Shown: positions 1-10,556, counted from the stretch's first letter. The stretch is DNA of 63,410 nucleotides from Stenotrophomonas sepilia (GCF_003244875.1 NZ_LXXZ01000072.1:1-63410), one strand, 5' to 3'. Notes: generated by a model from the sequence alone, not told the origin. Program-made: numbers and translations.

Positions 1-328
1 CCCCACTATTGTGGCCGAGCCGGCGCCGGGGCGCAAAGAAGTCTGTACAAAACGCCAGACCCGGCCAGATTTCCGCCGTCATTCAGGCAGTTGCGCCCGG
101 GGGCCGGCTGGCCAGCGGTATCCATCCCAGGCCAAATGCGCGATCCGGGCCGCACCGGCGGGCGCCCGCCGGCGGCCCTATACTGGTCAGCCAGGGTGTG
201 TAGCGTCGGGGGTGCTCGACGGCTTCCACCGCAAGCCACATCGAAGCGACGTACCGCCCGGCCTCAGGGGACGCCGGGCAGGCCCGCCGCAGATTCCAGA
301 CCCAGGCAGCCAGAAGGGGAGTTCCGGC
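1..328. other. Non-coding stretch upstream of pilS
   Basis: No convincing gene is seen here. The pilS frame stays open upstream to base 11, but that extension is rich in Arg, Pro and Gly and looks like spurious high-GC translation. A TATACT hexamer at about 179-184 could be a -10 element, but no good -35 partner is visible. The true pilS start is at 329, after a GGGGAG ribosome binding site. Confidence 0.5.
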
Positions 329-1942
329 GTGTCACCCAGTGCTTCATTGATCGACCGCATCGAATCGATTCCGCGGCGTGAGCTGTATTTCTTCGCGCTG
401 TACCGGGTGCTGATCGCCTCGGTCATCGCCGCCCTGCTCTACAGCCCCCTGTCGGCCCTGGTCGGCGAAGCCCATCACCCGCGGCTGGCCGACACCGTCG
501 CCGCCATCTACCTGGTGCTGTCGCTGCTGGCGCTGGTGATCGGCCGCAACGAACGCTGGCTGCGCCCGATCGTGGTCAGCGGCGTGCTGGTGGACATCGT
601 CGCCGCCACCCTGTTGTCGCATGCCCTGCCCGGTGCCAGCGCCGGCATTTCGATGTCGCTGCTGTTCAACATCGCCGCTGCCGCCACCCTGCTGCCGCTC
701 AGCCTGGGCCTAGGCCTGGCCCTGGCCGCCAGCCTCGCCACCGGCGTGGAATACACTTGGAAGCTGCTGGAAGGTGGCGACCCCACCCGTACCCTGGCCG
801 AACTGGCGATGTTCGCCACCAGCTACCTGGCGCTGGCCTTCATCAGTTACCAGGTCGGCAGCCGCGCGCGCCGCAACCAGCAGCTGGCCAACCAGCGCGG
901 CGATGAAGTGGCCAACCTGTTCCAGATCAACGAGCTGATCATCCGCCGCATGCGTACCGGCGTGCTGGTGGTCGACGCCGACAACCGCGTCACCCTGGCC
1001 AACGAGGCCGCCTCGATGCTGCTCGGTGACAGCGACGGCAGCGGCGAAAGCGGCCGCCTGGACCTGGCCAGCGCCGCCCCGGAACTCGCCCGTCGCCTGC
1101 AGCGCTGGCGCAACGGCTGGGCCCAGGACGAACTGCCGCTGCAGCTCAACCCCGACCAGCCCGAAGTGCAGCCCCGCTTTGCGCGCCTGCTGGCCGGCAG
1201 CGAGCTGGCCCTGGTGTTCCTGGACGACTCCAGCGTGGTCTCGCGCCGTGCCGAATCGCTCACCCTGTCAGCAATGGGGCGCTTCTCGGCCAGCCTCGCC
1301 CACGAGATCCGCAACCCGCTGGCCGCGATCAACTACGCGGTGCAGCTGCTGGAGGAAGGCACCGGCTTCAACGAAAGCGATCGCCGCCTGCTGCAGATCA
1401 TCCGCCAGCAGTGCCAGCGCACCAACGGCATCGTCGAAAGCGTGCTGGGCCTGGCCCGGCGCGAGCGCGCCACGCCCGAAAACGTCGACCTGGCCGCCTT
1501 CGTGCGCCGCTTCGTGCTGGAGTACAAGCAGGGGCAGACGCTGGAAACCGACAGCATCGAGCCGATCATCAACGACACCTCGGTGCTGGCCCAGGTCGAC
1601 AGCAAGCACCTCTACCAGGTGCTGACCGTGCTGGTGCACAACGCGCTCAAGTATGGCCGCATCGGCCAGCAACCGGCGCGGGTGCGCCTGCGCGTGGCGC
1701 AGCACGAGCGCAGTGCGGTCATCGACGTGATGGATCGTGGCCCCGGCATTCCCGAGAGCGTGGCCGCGCAGTTGTTCCGGCCGTTCTTCACCACGTCCGA
1801 GCACGGCACCGGGCTGGGTCTGTACATCGCCCGCGAGCTGTGCCGGGCCAACCAGGCACGGCTGGACTACATCCCGGTACCCGCCGGCGGCTCCTGCTTC
1901 CGCCTGGTGTTGCCCGGCCCGCATACGCTGTTGCCCACCTGA
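329..1942 (+). CDS. pilS: Type IV pilus sensor histidine kinase PilS
   Basis: Membrane histidine kinase that phosphorylates PilR and so controls pilin transcription. GTG at 329 is chosen because AAGGGGAG lies 7 bases upstream; the 537-aa product has the usual PilS length. Residues about 20-190 are a run of hydrophobic helices (six-TM PilS type). A PAS-like linker follows, then the HisKA motif with the phospho-acceptor His near residue 325 (LAHEIRNPLAA). The C-terminal HATPase has the N box (HNALKYG), G1 (DRGPGIP) and G2 (GTGLGLYI). pilR follows 60 bases downstream on the same strand. Identification rests on domain order and neighbours and is strong. Confidence 0.95.
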   Translation: MSPSASLIDRIESIPRRELYFFALYRVLIASVIAALLYSPLSALVGEAHHPRLADTVAAIYLVLSLLALVIGRNERWLRPIVVSGVLVDIVAATLLSHALPGASAGISMSLLFNIAAAATLLPLSLGLGLALAASLATGVEYTWKLLEGGDPTRTLAELAMFATSYLALAFISYQVGSRARRNQQLANQRGDEVANLFQINELIIRRMRTGVLVVDADNRVTLANEAASMLLGDSDGSGESGRLDLASAAPELARRLQRWRNGWAQDELPLQLNPDQPEVQPRFARLLAGSELALVFLDDSSVVSRRAESLTLSAMGRFSASLAHEIRNPLAAINYAVQLLEEGTGFNESDRRLLQIIRQQCQRTNGIVESVLGLARRERATPENVDLAAFVRRFVLEYKQGQTLETDSIEPIINDTSVLAQVDSKHLYQVLTVLVHNALKYGRIGQQPARVRLRVAQHERSAVIDVMDRGPGIPESVAAQLFRPFFTTSEHGTGLGLYIARELCRANQARLDYIPVPAGGSCFRLVLPGPHTLLPT

Positions 1943-2002
1943 TCTCGATTCTGTGCGTCAAACATTTGTCGCTTCCAGCCCCCTCGTTTATCTTTCACGC
2001 CC

Positions 2003-3376
2003 ATGAACGAAACCCGCAGCGCCCTCGTCGTCGACGACGAACGCGACATCCGCGAACTGCTGGTACTGACGCTCGGCCGCATGGGGCTGCGCATCAGTAC
2101 CGCAGCCAACCTTGCCGAAGCGCGCGAACTGCTGGCCAGCAATCCGTACGACCTGTGCATCACCGACATGCGCCTGCCGGACGGCAACGGCATCGAGCTG
2201 GTCAGCGAGATCGCCCAGCACTACCCGCGCACGCCGGTGGCGATGATCACTGCCTTTGGCAGCATGGACCTGGCGGTGGAAGCGCTGAAGGCCGGCGCCT
2301 TCGATTTCGTCAGCAAGCCGGTGGACATCGCCGTGCTGCGTGGCCTGGTCAAGCACGCGCTGGAACTCAACAACACCGAGCGGCCCGTGCCCGGCCCTGC
2401 CGCCGAACAAGGGGCGCGACTGCTCGGCGACTCGCCGGCCATGGACGTGCTGCGCACCACCATCGGCAAGGTCGCGCGCAGCCAGGCGCCGGTGTACATC
2501 CTCGGTGAATCCGGCGTGGGCAAGGAACTGGTCGCACGCACCATCCACGCCCAGGGCGCCCGCGCGGCCGGCCCGTTCGTACCGGTCAACTGCGGTGCCA
2601 TTCCCGGCGAGCTGATGGAGAGCGAATTCTTCGGCCACCGCAAGGGCAGCTTCAGCGGCGCCCACGCCGACAAGCCCGGGCTGTTCCAGGCCGCGCATGG
2701 CGGCACCCTGTTCCTGGACGAAGTGGCCGAGCTGCCCCTGCAGATGCAGGTGAAGCTGCTGCGCGCGATCCAGGAAAAGTCGGTGCGCGCGGTCGGCGCC
2801 GCCAACGAAGAGCCGGTGGACGTGCGCATCCTCTCGGCCACCCACAAGGACCTGGCCGAGCTGGTCGAGGACGGGCGCTTCCGCCACGACCTCTACTACC
2901 GCATCAACGTGATTGAGCTGAGGGTGCCGCCGCTGCGCGAGCGTCGCCAGGACCTGCCGGAACTGGCCGCGTCGGTGCTGGCACGGCTGGCCCGCAGCCA
3001 CGGCCGCCCGACGCCGTTGCTGGCGCCGTCGGCATTGGATGCACTGGCCCAGTACGCCTTCCCCGGCAACGTGCGCGAACTGGAGAACATCCTGGAACGC
3101 GCGCTGGCCCTGGCCGAAGAAGACCGCATCGGCGCCGACGACCTGCGCCTGCCGCAGCATGCCCCGCGCACGCCCGGCAGCGCAGCGCACGCCGAGGCCG
3201 TGGTGGACCTGCAGCCCGGCAGCGCCGCCCTGCCCTCGTACATCGAACAGCTCGAGCGCAGCGCCATCCAGCGCGCGCTGGAAGAAAACCGCTGGAACAA
3301 GACCCGCACCGCCGCGCAGCTCGGCATTACCTTCCGCGCGCTGCGTTACAAGCTGAAGAAGCTGGGGATGGAGTAA
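2003..3376 (+). CDS. pilR: Sigma-54-dependent response regulator PilR
   Basis: NtrC-family activator of pilA. The N-terminal receiver domain has acidic residues DDERD and the phosphorylatable Asp55 (TDMRLPDG). The central AAA+ domain has Walker A (GESGVGKE) and a sigma-54 contact loop that reads GSFSGA instead of the usual GAFTGA. The C-terminal Fis-type helix-turn-helix ends the protein (WNKTRTAAQLGIT). Its length of 457 aa is normal. It is co-oriented with pilS and probably co-transcribed. A matching sigma-54 promoter is found about 3 kb away in front of the first pilin gene. Confidence 0.96.
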   Translation: MNETRSALVVDDERDIRELLVLTLGRMGLRISTAANLAEARELLASNPYDLCITDMRLPDGNGIELVSEIAQHYPRTPVAMITAFGSMDLAVEALKAGAFDFVSKPVDIAVLRGLVKHALELNNTERPVPGPAAEQGARLLGDSPAMDVLRTTIGKVARSQAPVYILGESGVGKELVARTIHAQGARAAGPFVPVNCGAIPGELMESEFFGHRKGSFSGAHADKPGLFQAAHGGTLFLDEVAELPLQMQVKLLRAIQEKSVRAVGAANEEPVDVRILSATHKDLAELVEDGRFRHDLYYRINVIELRVPPLRERRQDLPELAASVLARLARSHGRPTPLLAPSALDALAQYAFPGNVRELENILERALALAEEDRIGADDLRLPQHAPRTPGSAAHAEAVVDLQPGSAALPSYIEQLERSAIQRALEENRWNKTRTAAQLGITFRALRYKLKKLGME

Positions 3377-3381
3377 GCACA

Positions 3382-3470
3382 GGGCCCGACGCGGGCCCAC
3401 CAACCTGGTAGTGCCGGCCGCTGGCCGGCAACCTCATGCATCGCGGCATCCACGCATGGCGTGGATCGAC
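3382..3470. repeat. GTAG-headed palindromes (SMAG/REP type) after pilR
   Basis: A GGGCCC-gacgc-GGGCCC hairpin lies just after the pilR stop and may terminate it. It is followed by GTAGTGCCGGCCGCTGGCCGGC from 3408 and by a second palindrome, ATCCACGCATGGCGTGGAT. GTAG followed by a short palindrome is the signature of SMAG repeats in S. maltophilia. The stretch separates the convergent genes pilR and pilB. Confidence 0.8.
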
Positions 3471-3471
3471 C

Positions 3472-5202
<1,731 letters not shown>

Positions 5203-5353
5203 GTATGTAGCTCCTACTCCCCCGCGCAGGTTACCGAAGGCGCGTTGCGCGGGGAAGCGCCAGCGCGGTCAACCGTATTCAGCGGACATCTGTCCGCTTG
5301 TGCGCCCATGCCAACAGCGCCCCCCCCCCGATCGCACACCGTCAACCAATTCA

Positions 5354-5767
5354 CTACGTGCGGCAAACCGCTGGCACGTGCCGGCGGCTGCCCGCCTTGA
5401 CCCTGCAGATCCAGACCAGCAATCCGTCTCCGTTGACGGACGGCACCAGATCGAGGGAAACGCCGCCTGCTGCTTCTGTCGTCCGAATACTCAGAACGCC
5501 GTCCCCCTCGCACTGAAGAGCAGCGACATTCCCGGTAGCCACATCCAAGGGCCGGACGTCTGCGCAAGCACGTGCGTCGAGTCTTCCATGGTCCACAATA
5601 TTCTCCTCGACCGCGATCTTGAAGGGTGCCGTTAACAGGATGCCTTCAGATACCCGTGCCCTCACGGTGTAGTCGCGATAGGAGACCAGTGCAACAGCCG
5701 CCAGGATGGCAATGATCGATATCACAACCATGAGCTCGATCAACGAAAATCCGGTTTCCCGTTTCAT
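5354..5767 (-). CDS. Second type IV pilin (PilA-like)
   Basis: Class IVa prepilin of 137 aa. The open frame starts further upstream, but the ATG at 5767 has a strong AGGAG site and gives a canonical short leader MKRETG, cut before Phe, with Glu at mature position 5 (FSLIELM). The N-terminal helix is hydrophobic. Two Cys near the C-terminus ([15 protein letters not shown]) match the disulfide loop of the neighbouring pilin. It differs strongly from the upstream pilin in the globular part, so it may be a minor or alternative major subunit. It is probably read through from the first pilin, past the intervening terminator. Confidence 0.9.
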   Translation of the reverse strand: MKRETGFSLIELMVVISIIAILAAVALVSYRDYTVRARVSEGILLTAPFKIAVEENIVDHGRLDARACADVRPLDVATGNVAALQCEGDGVLSIRTTEAAGGVSLDLVPSVNGDGLLVWICRVKAGSRRHVPAVCRT

Positions 5768-5821
5768 CACTCCTCCTAGGCCCCCATTTCCTGAGAAGTA
5801 GTCCGAATCACACGCCTGCAT

Positions 5822-5847
5822 AAAAAAGGCCCCGCGCAAGCGGGGCC
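5822..5847 (-). terminator. Rho-independent terminator after first pilin gene
   Basis: Read on the minus strand, GGCCCCGC-ttgc-GCGGGGCC is followed by six T. It lies between the two pilin genes, so the upstream, presumably abundant pilin mRNA can end here while the second pilin and pilB get less transcript. Confidence 0.88.
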
Positions 5848-5873
5848 TCATCAGCACTGCTCAGCCGGTGAAA

Positions 5874-6314
5874 TTACGGCTTCTTAGCGGCCGTACGGCA
5901 GCTGGCCGGCACGTGCTTGGCTTCACCAGCCGACAGGTTGCAGGTCCAGGTGATCGGCGAATCCAGATCGGCCTGCGCCGGGGTCAGGGTCAAGATCGGC
6001 TGGACCTTCGCACCCGTAGCCTGGGTGGTCACAGTGATGACGCCATTGGCGATGCCAATGCTGGCAACATTCGTGGTCGCCTTGCTCACGTAACCGGCTG
6101 CAGCAGCATCGGCAACGGCCGTGGCGAGGATACCCTGGGACTGGGCGGTCTCAGCGACAGCCAGCTTGGCTGCGTCAGCCTGGACCAGGCCTTCCGACAC
6201 CTTGGCGCGAATGGTGTAGTCCTGGTAGGCAGGCAGAGCGATGGCAGCCAGGATGGCAATGATCGCGACGACGATCATCAGTTCGATAAGGGTGAAGCCC
6301 TTCTGGTTCTTCAT
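5874..6314 (-). CDS. pilA: Major type IV pilin PilA
   Basis: Main pilus fibre subunit. The 146-aa prepilin has leader MKNQKG, a G/F cleavage site, mature Glu5 (FTLIELM) and the long hydrophobic alpha-1 helix ([17 protein letters not shown]). A C-terminal disulfide loop is formed by Cys in WTCNLS and ASCRT. It sits in front of the second pilin and is preceded by a sigma-54 promoter, so it is the likely PilR target. It is divergent from pilC. Confidence 0.96.
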   Translation of the reverse strand: MKNQKGFTLIELMIVVAIIAILAAIALPAYQDYTIRAKVSEGLVQADAAKLAVAETAQSQGILATAVADAAAAGYVSKATTNVASIGIANGVITVTTQATGAKVQPILTLTPAQADLDSPITWTCNLSAGEAKHVPASCRTAAKKP

Positions 6315-6413
6315 TTTGGTACATCCCCAAGATAGTGATGGTTGATTCAGCGGACAGGTTCGGTCCGGCCAGCGGTCGGTTGAGCGGTCCCTGTCCCCTG
6401 CGGGTGGATCAAC

Positions 6414-6428
6414 GCAGGTTGCGTGCCA
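6414..6428 (-). promoter_or_regulatory. Sigma-54 promoter of pilA
   Basis: On the minus strand the sequence is TGGCACG-CAAC-CTGC, an exact -24 element and a -12 GC with correct spacing (consensus TGGCACG-N4-TTGC). It predicts a start near 6402 and a leader of about 88 bases before pilA. PilR, encoded nearby, is the expected activator. Confidence 0.88.
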
Positions 6429-6527
6429 ACCCCGGCACGCCTCCCCCTGGATTTCCCCGCGCCCATGATGGCAGCTATTTCACGGATGGGAACCCCCTGA
6501 ATGCGAATCTGCGATGGACGCGGCAAT

Positions 6528-6544
6528 GTGACGCAGTGCGTCAC
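6528..6544. promoter_or_regulatory. Perfect 17-bp palindrome between pilA and pilC
   Basis: GTGACGCA-g-TGCGTCAC is a perfect inverted repeat about 100 bases upstream of the pilA sigma-54 promoter and 125 bases upstream of pilC. The position suits an enhancer-type activator site (PilR) or a regulator of pilC. Which protein binds is unknown; the 8-base gap between TGTGA and TCAC does not fit CRP/Clp. Confidence 0.5.
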
Positions 6545-6668
6545 CTTTGGCCGGCGTCCGGCACGAAATCGCACATCCGGCCGCGCGCCAACTGCCCAGA
6601 TGGCCCTGAACCGGCTACCATCGACGACTAGTTGCCCGCCTGGGGATGGCGGGTCTTGGGGAGCCAAC

Positions 6669-7928
6669 ATGTCCGTCAGTCGCAGTGCGATCAAGAAAGA
6701 ACCCGTGGCGCGTAGCACCATGGAACTGCAGCCGTTTGTCTGGGAGGGGACCGACAAGCGGGGAGTGAAGATGAAAGGTGAGCAGTTGGCGAAGAACGCC
6801 AATCTCCTCAGGGCGGAACTACGCCGTCAAGGTATCAATCCCAGCCAGGTCAAGACCAAGCCCAAACCCTTGTTTGGTGCCGCAGGCAGCGCAGTAAAGC
6901 CCAAGGACATTGCCTTCTTCAGCCGTCAGATGGCCACCATGATGAAGTCCGGTGTGCCGATCGTCTCGGCGCTGGAAATCATCGGCAGCGGCCACAAGAA
7001 TCCGCGCATGAAAAAGATGGTGGACACCATCCGGACGGACATCGAGGGAGGCTCTTCGCTGTACGAGTCCATCGGCAAGCATCCTGTGCAGTTCGACGAG
7101 CTGTACCGCAATCTGGTCCGCGCCGGCGAAGGCGCCGGCGTACTGGAAACAGTCCTTGATACGGTAGCGACGTACAAGGAGAACATGGAAGCCTTGAAGG
7201 GCAAGATCAAGAAGGCGATGTTCTACCCTGCCATGATCATCCTGGTGGCGTTTGTCGTTTCGGCCATTCTGCTGATGTTCGTGGTCCCCCAGTTCGAGGA
7301 GGTCTTCAAGAGCTTTGGCGCGGACCTGCCTGCATTCACGCAAATGATCGTCGCCGCATCGCGCTTCATGCTGTCTTGGTGGTGGGCGATCCTGATCATC
7401 CTCGTCGGCGGTGGAGTCGGCCTGTTCATGGCCTACAAGCGCTCGCCCGGCATGCAGCACACGTTTGACAGGCTGATCCTGAAAGTGCCGGTGATCGGGC
7501 AGATCATCAACAATAGCGCCATCGCACGTTTCGCTCGCACCACTGCGGTTACCTTCAGGGCGGGCGTGCCGCTGGTGGAGGCCCTGGGTATCGTGGCTGG
7601 CGCTACTGGCAACAAGGTCTACGAAGAGGCCGTACTGCGCATGCGCGACGACGTCTCGGTGGGCTACCCGGTCAATATGGCCATGAAGCAACGCAATCTG
7701 TTCCCGCACATGGTCATCCAGATGACCGGCATCGGCGAAGAGGCCGGCGCTCTCGACACCATGCTGTTCAAGGTTGCCGAGTATTATGAGCAGGAGGTCA
7801 ACAATGCCGTGGATGCCTTGAGCAGCCTGCTCGAACCGATGATCATGGTCTTCATCGGTACCATCGTTGGCGGCATCGTCATCGGCATGTACCTTCCCAT
7901 CTTCAAACTCGGCGCCGTCGTCGGATAA
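6669..7928 (+). CDS. pilC: Type IV pilus inner-membrane platform protein PilC
   Basis: Integral membrane platform that links PilB to the growing pilus. The open frame begins upstream at 6501, but ATG 6669 gives the normal 419-aa length and follows a GGGGAG site. It has two T2SSF domains (start FFSRQMATMMKSG, second copy FARTTAVTFRAGVPL), each followed by hydrophobic helices (IILVAFVVSAILLMFVV; C-terminal MIMVFIGTIVGGIVIGM). pilD follows after 7 bases, so the two are one operon. Confidence 0.96.
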   Translation: MSVSRSAIKKEPVARSTMELQPFVWEGTDKRGVKMKGEQLAKNANLLRAELRRQGINPSQVKTKPKPLFGAAGSAVKPKDIAFFSRQMATMMKSGVPIVSALEIIGSGHKNPRMKKMVDTIRTDIEGGSSLYESIGKHPVQFDELYRNLVRAGEGAGVLETVLDTVATYKENMEALKGKIKKAMFYPAMIILVAFVVSAILLMFVVPQFEEVFKSFGADLPAFTQMIVAASRFMLSWWWAILIILVGGGVGLFMAYKRSPGMQHTFDRLILKVPVIGQIINNSAIARFARTTAVTFRAGVPLVEALGIVAGATGNKVYEEAVLRMRDDVSVGYPVNMAMKQRNLFPHMVIQMTGIGEEAGALDTMLFKVAEYYEQEVNNAVDALSSLLEPMIMVFIGTIVGGIVIGMYLPIFKLGAVVG

Positions 7929-7935
7929 CACATAC

Positions 7936-8799
7936 ATGGCATTTCTCGACCAGCATCCCGGCCTCGGCTACCCCGCCGCGGCCGCCCTGGGGCTGCTGCT
8001 GGGCAGTTTCCTCAACGTCGTCATCCTGCGCCTGCCCAAGCGGCTGGAGTGGCAGTGGAAGCGCGATGCGCGCGAGGTCCTGGAAGAACCGGACTTCTAC
8101 GAGCCCCCGCCACCGGGGATCGTGGTCGAGCCCTCGCACTGCCCGCACTGCAAGCACAAGCTGAGCTGGTACGAGAACATCCCGCTGTTCAGCTGGATCA
8201 TCCAGGGCGGCAAGTGCCGCCACTGCAAGGCGCCAATCTCGCTGCAGTACCCGCTGGTCGAGGCCCTGACTTCAGTGCTGGTTCTGGCCTGCGTCTGGCA
8301 GTTCGGCTTCGGCTGGCAGGGCTTCGGCGCCATCGTGCTGACCTGCTTCCTGATCGCCCTGTCCGGCATCGACCTGCGCACCCAGCTGCTGCCCGACCAG
8401 TTGACCCTGCCACTGATGTGGCTGGGCCTGATAGGCAACATCGACAACCTGTATATGCCGGCCAAGCCTGCCTTGGTCGGCGCGGCGGTGGGCTATCTGT
8501 CGCTGTGGATGGTCTGGTGGCTATTCAAGCAGCTGACCGGCAAGGAAGGCATGGGCCACGGCGATTTCAAGCTGCTGGCCGCCCTCGGCGCCTGGTGCGG
8601 GCTGAAGGGCATCCTGCCGATCATCCTGCTGTCGTCGGTGCTGGGCGCCATCATCGGTTCGATCTGGCTGTACACCCGGGGCCGTGACCGCGCCACGCCC
8701 ATTCCGTTCGGCCCCTACCTGGCCATCGCAGGCTGGCTGTACTTCATGTGGGGCGCGCCCGTGGTCGAGCAGTACCTGGTGTTGAGCGGACTGCGCTGA
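7936..8799 (+). CDS. pilD: Prepilin peptidase / N-methyltransferase PilD
   Basis: Inner-membrane aspartic protease that removes prepilin leaders and methylates the new N-terminus; in this family it also serves type II secretion pseudopilins. ATG 7936 gives 287 aa. The cytoplasmic zinc domain carries two CxxC pairs (CPHCKHK and CRHCKAP). The two catalytic Asp lie in SGIDLRTQLLPD and GMGHGDFKLL. About eight hydrophobic helices follow the first. It lies between pilC and coaE. Confidence 0.96.
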   Translation: MAFLDQHPGLGYPAAAALGLLLGSFLNVVILRLPKRLEWQWKRDAREVLEEPDFYEPPPPGIVVEPSHCPHCKHKLSWYENIPLFSWIIQGGKCRHCKAPISLQYPLVEALTSVLVLACVWQFGFGWQGFGAIVLTCFLIALSGIDLRTQLLPDQLTLPLMWLGLIGNIDNLYMPAKPALVGAAVGYLSLWMVWWLFKQLTGKEGMGHGDFKLLAALGAWCGLKGILPIILLSSVLGAIIGSIWLYTRGRDRATPIPFGPYLAIAGWLYFMWGAPVVEQYLVLSGLR

Positions 8800-8810
8800 G
8801 GGGAATCCCC

Positions 8811-9422
8811 ATGAGCCGGTACGTGGTGGGCCTGACCGGCGGCATTGCCGCCGGCAAGAGCGAGGTGACCCGGCGCTTCGAGGCGCTGGGCATCGTGGTG
8901 GCCGACGCCGATCTGGCCGCCCGCGCGGTGGTTGCTGCCGGCAGCCCTGCCCTGGGCCGCATCGCCGAGCGCTTCGGCGCCCACATGCTGCAGGCGGATG
9001 GCAGCCTTGACCGGGCGCGCTTGCGTGCCCACGTATTCGCCGATCCGGCCGAACGGGCCGCACTGGAAGCGATCACCCACCCGGCCATCCGCCTGCTGAT
9101 GCAACAGCAGTGCGCGCAGGCCGCCAGCCCCTATGCGATTGCCGCCATTCCGCTGCTGACCGAGGTCGGCGGGCGGCAGGCCTACCCGTGGCTGGACCGG
9201 GTATTGCTCGTGGATGCACCCGAAGCGGTGCAGCACGCCCGGCTGATGCAGCGCGACGGCATCGACGCCGCGCTGGCCGACAAGATGATCGCCGCCCAGG
9301 CCAGCCGCGCGCAGCGGTTGGCACTGGCCGATGATGTGGTGGTCAACGATGGCCACCCGGAAGACCTGCAGGCGCAGGTGGAAGCGCTGCATGAGCGGTA
9401 TCTGGGGTTGGCTGGGAGTTGA
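8811..9422 (+). CDS. coaE: Dephospho-CoA kinase
   Basis: Last step of coenzyme A synthesis: phosphorylates the 3'-OH of dephospho-CoA with ATP. The 203-aa protein starts with the P-loop GLTGGIAAGKSEV; ADADLAAR (the D-A-D motif), THPAIR and IPLLTEVGG are typical CoaE motifs. ATG 8811 follows GAGGGGAA, 11 bases after the pilD stop. pilD-coaE linkage is common in gammaproteobacteria. Confidence 0.96.
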   Translation: MSRYVVGLTGGIAAGKSEVTRRFEALGIVVADADLAARAVVAAGSPALGRIAERFGAHMLQADGSLDRARLRAHVFADPAERAALEAITHPAIRLLMQQQCAQAASPYAIAAIPLLTEVGGRQAYPWLDRVLLVDAPEAVQHARLMQRDGIDAALADKMIAAQASRAQRLALADDVVVNDGHPEDLQAQVEALHERYLGLAGS

Positions 9423-9423
9423 G

Positions 9424-9660
9424 GCCGGGTTGCCGGCCAGCGGCCGGCACTACCAAAGCGAATCCACGCGTGGCGTGGATCTACTGGACGGCTCGATTGC
9501 CGGCCAGCGGCCGGCACTACCGAAGCGACTCCACGCACGGCGGTGATCTACCGGGCGCCAGCGTGGAACTGCTGTGGAGCCGAGCCCATGCTCGGCTGCG
9601 ATCATCAAGCCGAGCATGGGCTCGGCTCTACAAAGTGTTCTGCATCCACGCATGGCGTGG
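9424..9660. repeat. Cluster of SMAG/REP palindromes
   Basis: Two copies of TTGCCGGCCAGCGGCCGGCA with CTAC at the end (GTAG on the other strand) are interleaved with TCCACGCGTGGCGTGGAT-type palindromes. GAGCCGAGCCCATGCTCGGC and its inverted partner CCGAGCATGGGCTCGGC also form a hairpin. The block fills the gap between coaE and the convergent gene at 9663, where it could act as a bidirectional transcript end. Confidence 0.85.
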
Positions 9661-9662
9661 GC

Positions 9663-10049
9663 CTACTCCAGCTGCAGGCGGGCATAACGGGCCAGTTCTC
9701 GTGCGCCAAGCAGCAATCCATCTACGACATCCGGGCTGAGCTGCTGATGGGCACCGCCCTGCTCGCGGGCGGCTTCGGCGGCGTGCAGCACCTGCATGAG
9801 TGCATTCAAGCCGGCCAGGGTGCGGCTGAGGCCGGCCATGGTGGCCGCCTGTGCCGGGCTCAGTCCCTCCGCTTCCAGCCGTCGACCGTCGGCTGCATCG
9901 CGCCCGTCCATGCGGGCCAGCAGCGCGGGCAGCAGATCCTTGGGATCATCGAGCAGGGTTTCGATGCGCTCGGCGACGTCGGCGGGCAGCAGGTCAGCGG
10001 CTTCGCCGATCAGGGCGTGCAGCTGGGGGAACAAGGGGCGTGCGGACAT
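9663..10049 (-). CDS. Hypothetical protein, Leu/Ala-rich helical
   Basis: A 128-aa soluble protein without signal peptide or membrane helix, starting after a GAGGAG site. It is almost entirely predicted helix, rich in Leu, Ala, Arg and Asp, with no recognisable catalytic motif. The length, start site and amphipathic pattern support a real gene. Its function is not recognised. It is followed by SMAG repeats. Confidence 0.7.
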   Translation of the reverse strand: MSARPLFPQLHALIGEAADLLPADVAERIETLLDDPKDLLPALLARMDGRDAADGRRLEAEGLSPAQAATMAGLSRTLAGLNALMQVLHAAEAAREQGGAHQQLSPDVVDGLLLGARELARYARLQLE

Positions 10050-10122
10050 GGTGAATCTCCTCGCAGACGACGAGCCACCTGCGGATGCAAGGTGGCGGAC
10101 GGTGCGGGTTGGCGTACCGGAG

Positions 10123-10249
10123 GTCCGACATTCAGCAAAAAGACTCCAGCGGATTCTGATGAATCCCCACGCACCGCCCGCCGAAGCAAGGCACGCGGTG
10201 CATTTTCGACGACTGACCGAGAGTCAGTTGAAGATTGCTGAATGTTGGA
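10123..10249. repeat. 127-bp element with 15-bp terminal inverted repeats
   Basis: TCCGACATTCAGCAA at 10123 and TTGCTGAATGTTGGA near 10235 are inverted copies with one mismatch. A run of seven T follows directly. It could be a degenerate MITE, the ends of a small RNA, or a large hairpin. No coding capacity is evident. Confidence 0.4.
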
Positions 10250-10489
10250 TTTTTTTCAGGACGCCAATCCCGGCCAGGGCACCTGCCCCGGCCGACCCAT
10301 CTGGCCATCACGCAGCGCTGTGATCTGTAAGGAAATTCTCAAGCCGCAGTTGAGGGTACGAATGCGTGCATGCGGACACGCACGCGGCGTGGCGGCGATC
10401 ACGGTGATGTCGTGTTGGGCTTCTGGCGCATCACGACTGCGAAGTTAATTTGATGGCACAAGCGACACAGGGCGCAACACGAACCCGGT

Positions 10490-10556
10490 GTAGAGCCGAG
10501 CCAATGCTCGGCTCCGGGAAGCCACCGCAGCCGAGCGCGGGCTCGGCTCAGTGGAG
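10490..10556. repeat. REP/SMAG pair
   Basis: GTAGAGCCGAGCCAATGCTCGGCTC followed by a second imperfect palindrome (GCCGAGCGCGGGCTCGGC). These are GTAG-headed palindromes like others in the window and lie just past the 3' end of the histidine kinase gene. Confidence 0.8.

Noticed and set aside
1988..3403. 471-codon minus-strand frame
   Set aside because: Antisense to pilR.
6528..6544. CRP/Clp site reading of the palindrome
   Set aside because: TGTGA and TCAC are 8 bases apart instead of 6, so it does not fit the CRP-type consensus.
9424..9660. Possible CRISPR-like spacing of repeats
   Set aside because: The repeats are palindromic REP/SMAG units of unequal spacing, with no unique spacers of constant length and no cas genes.
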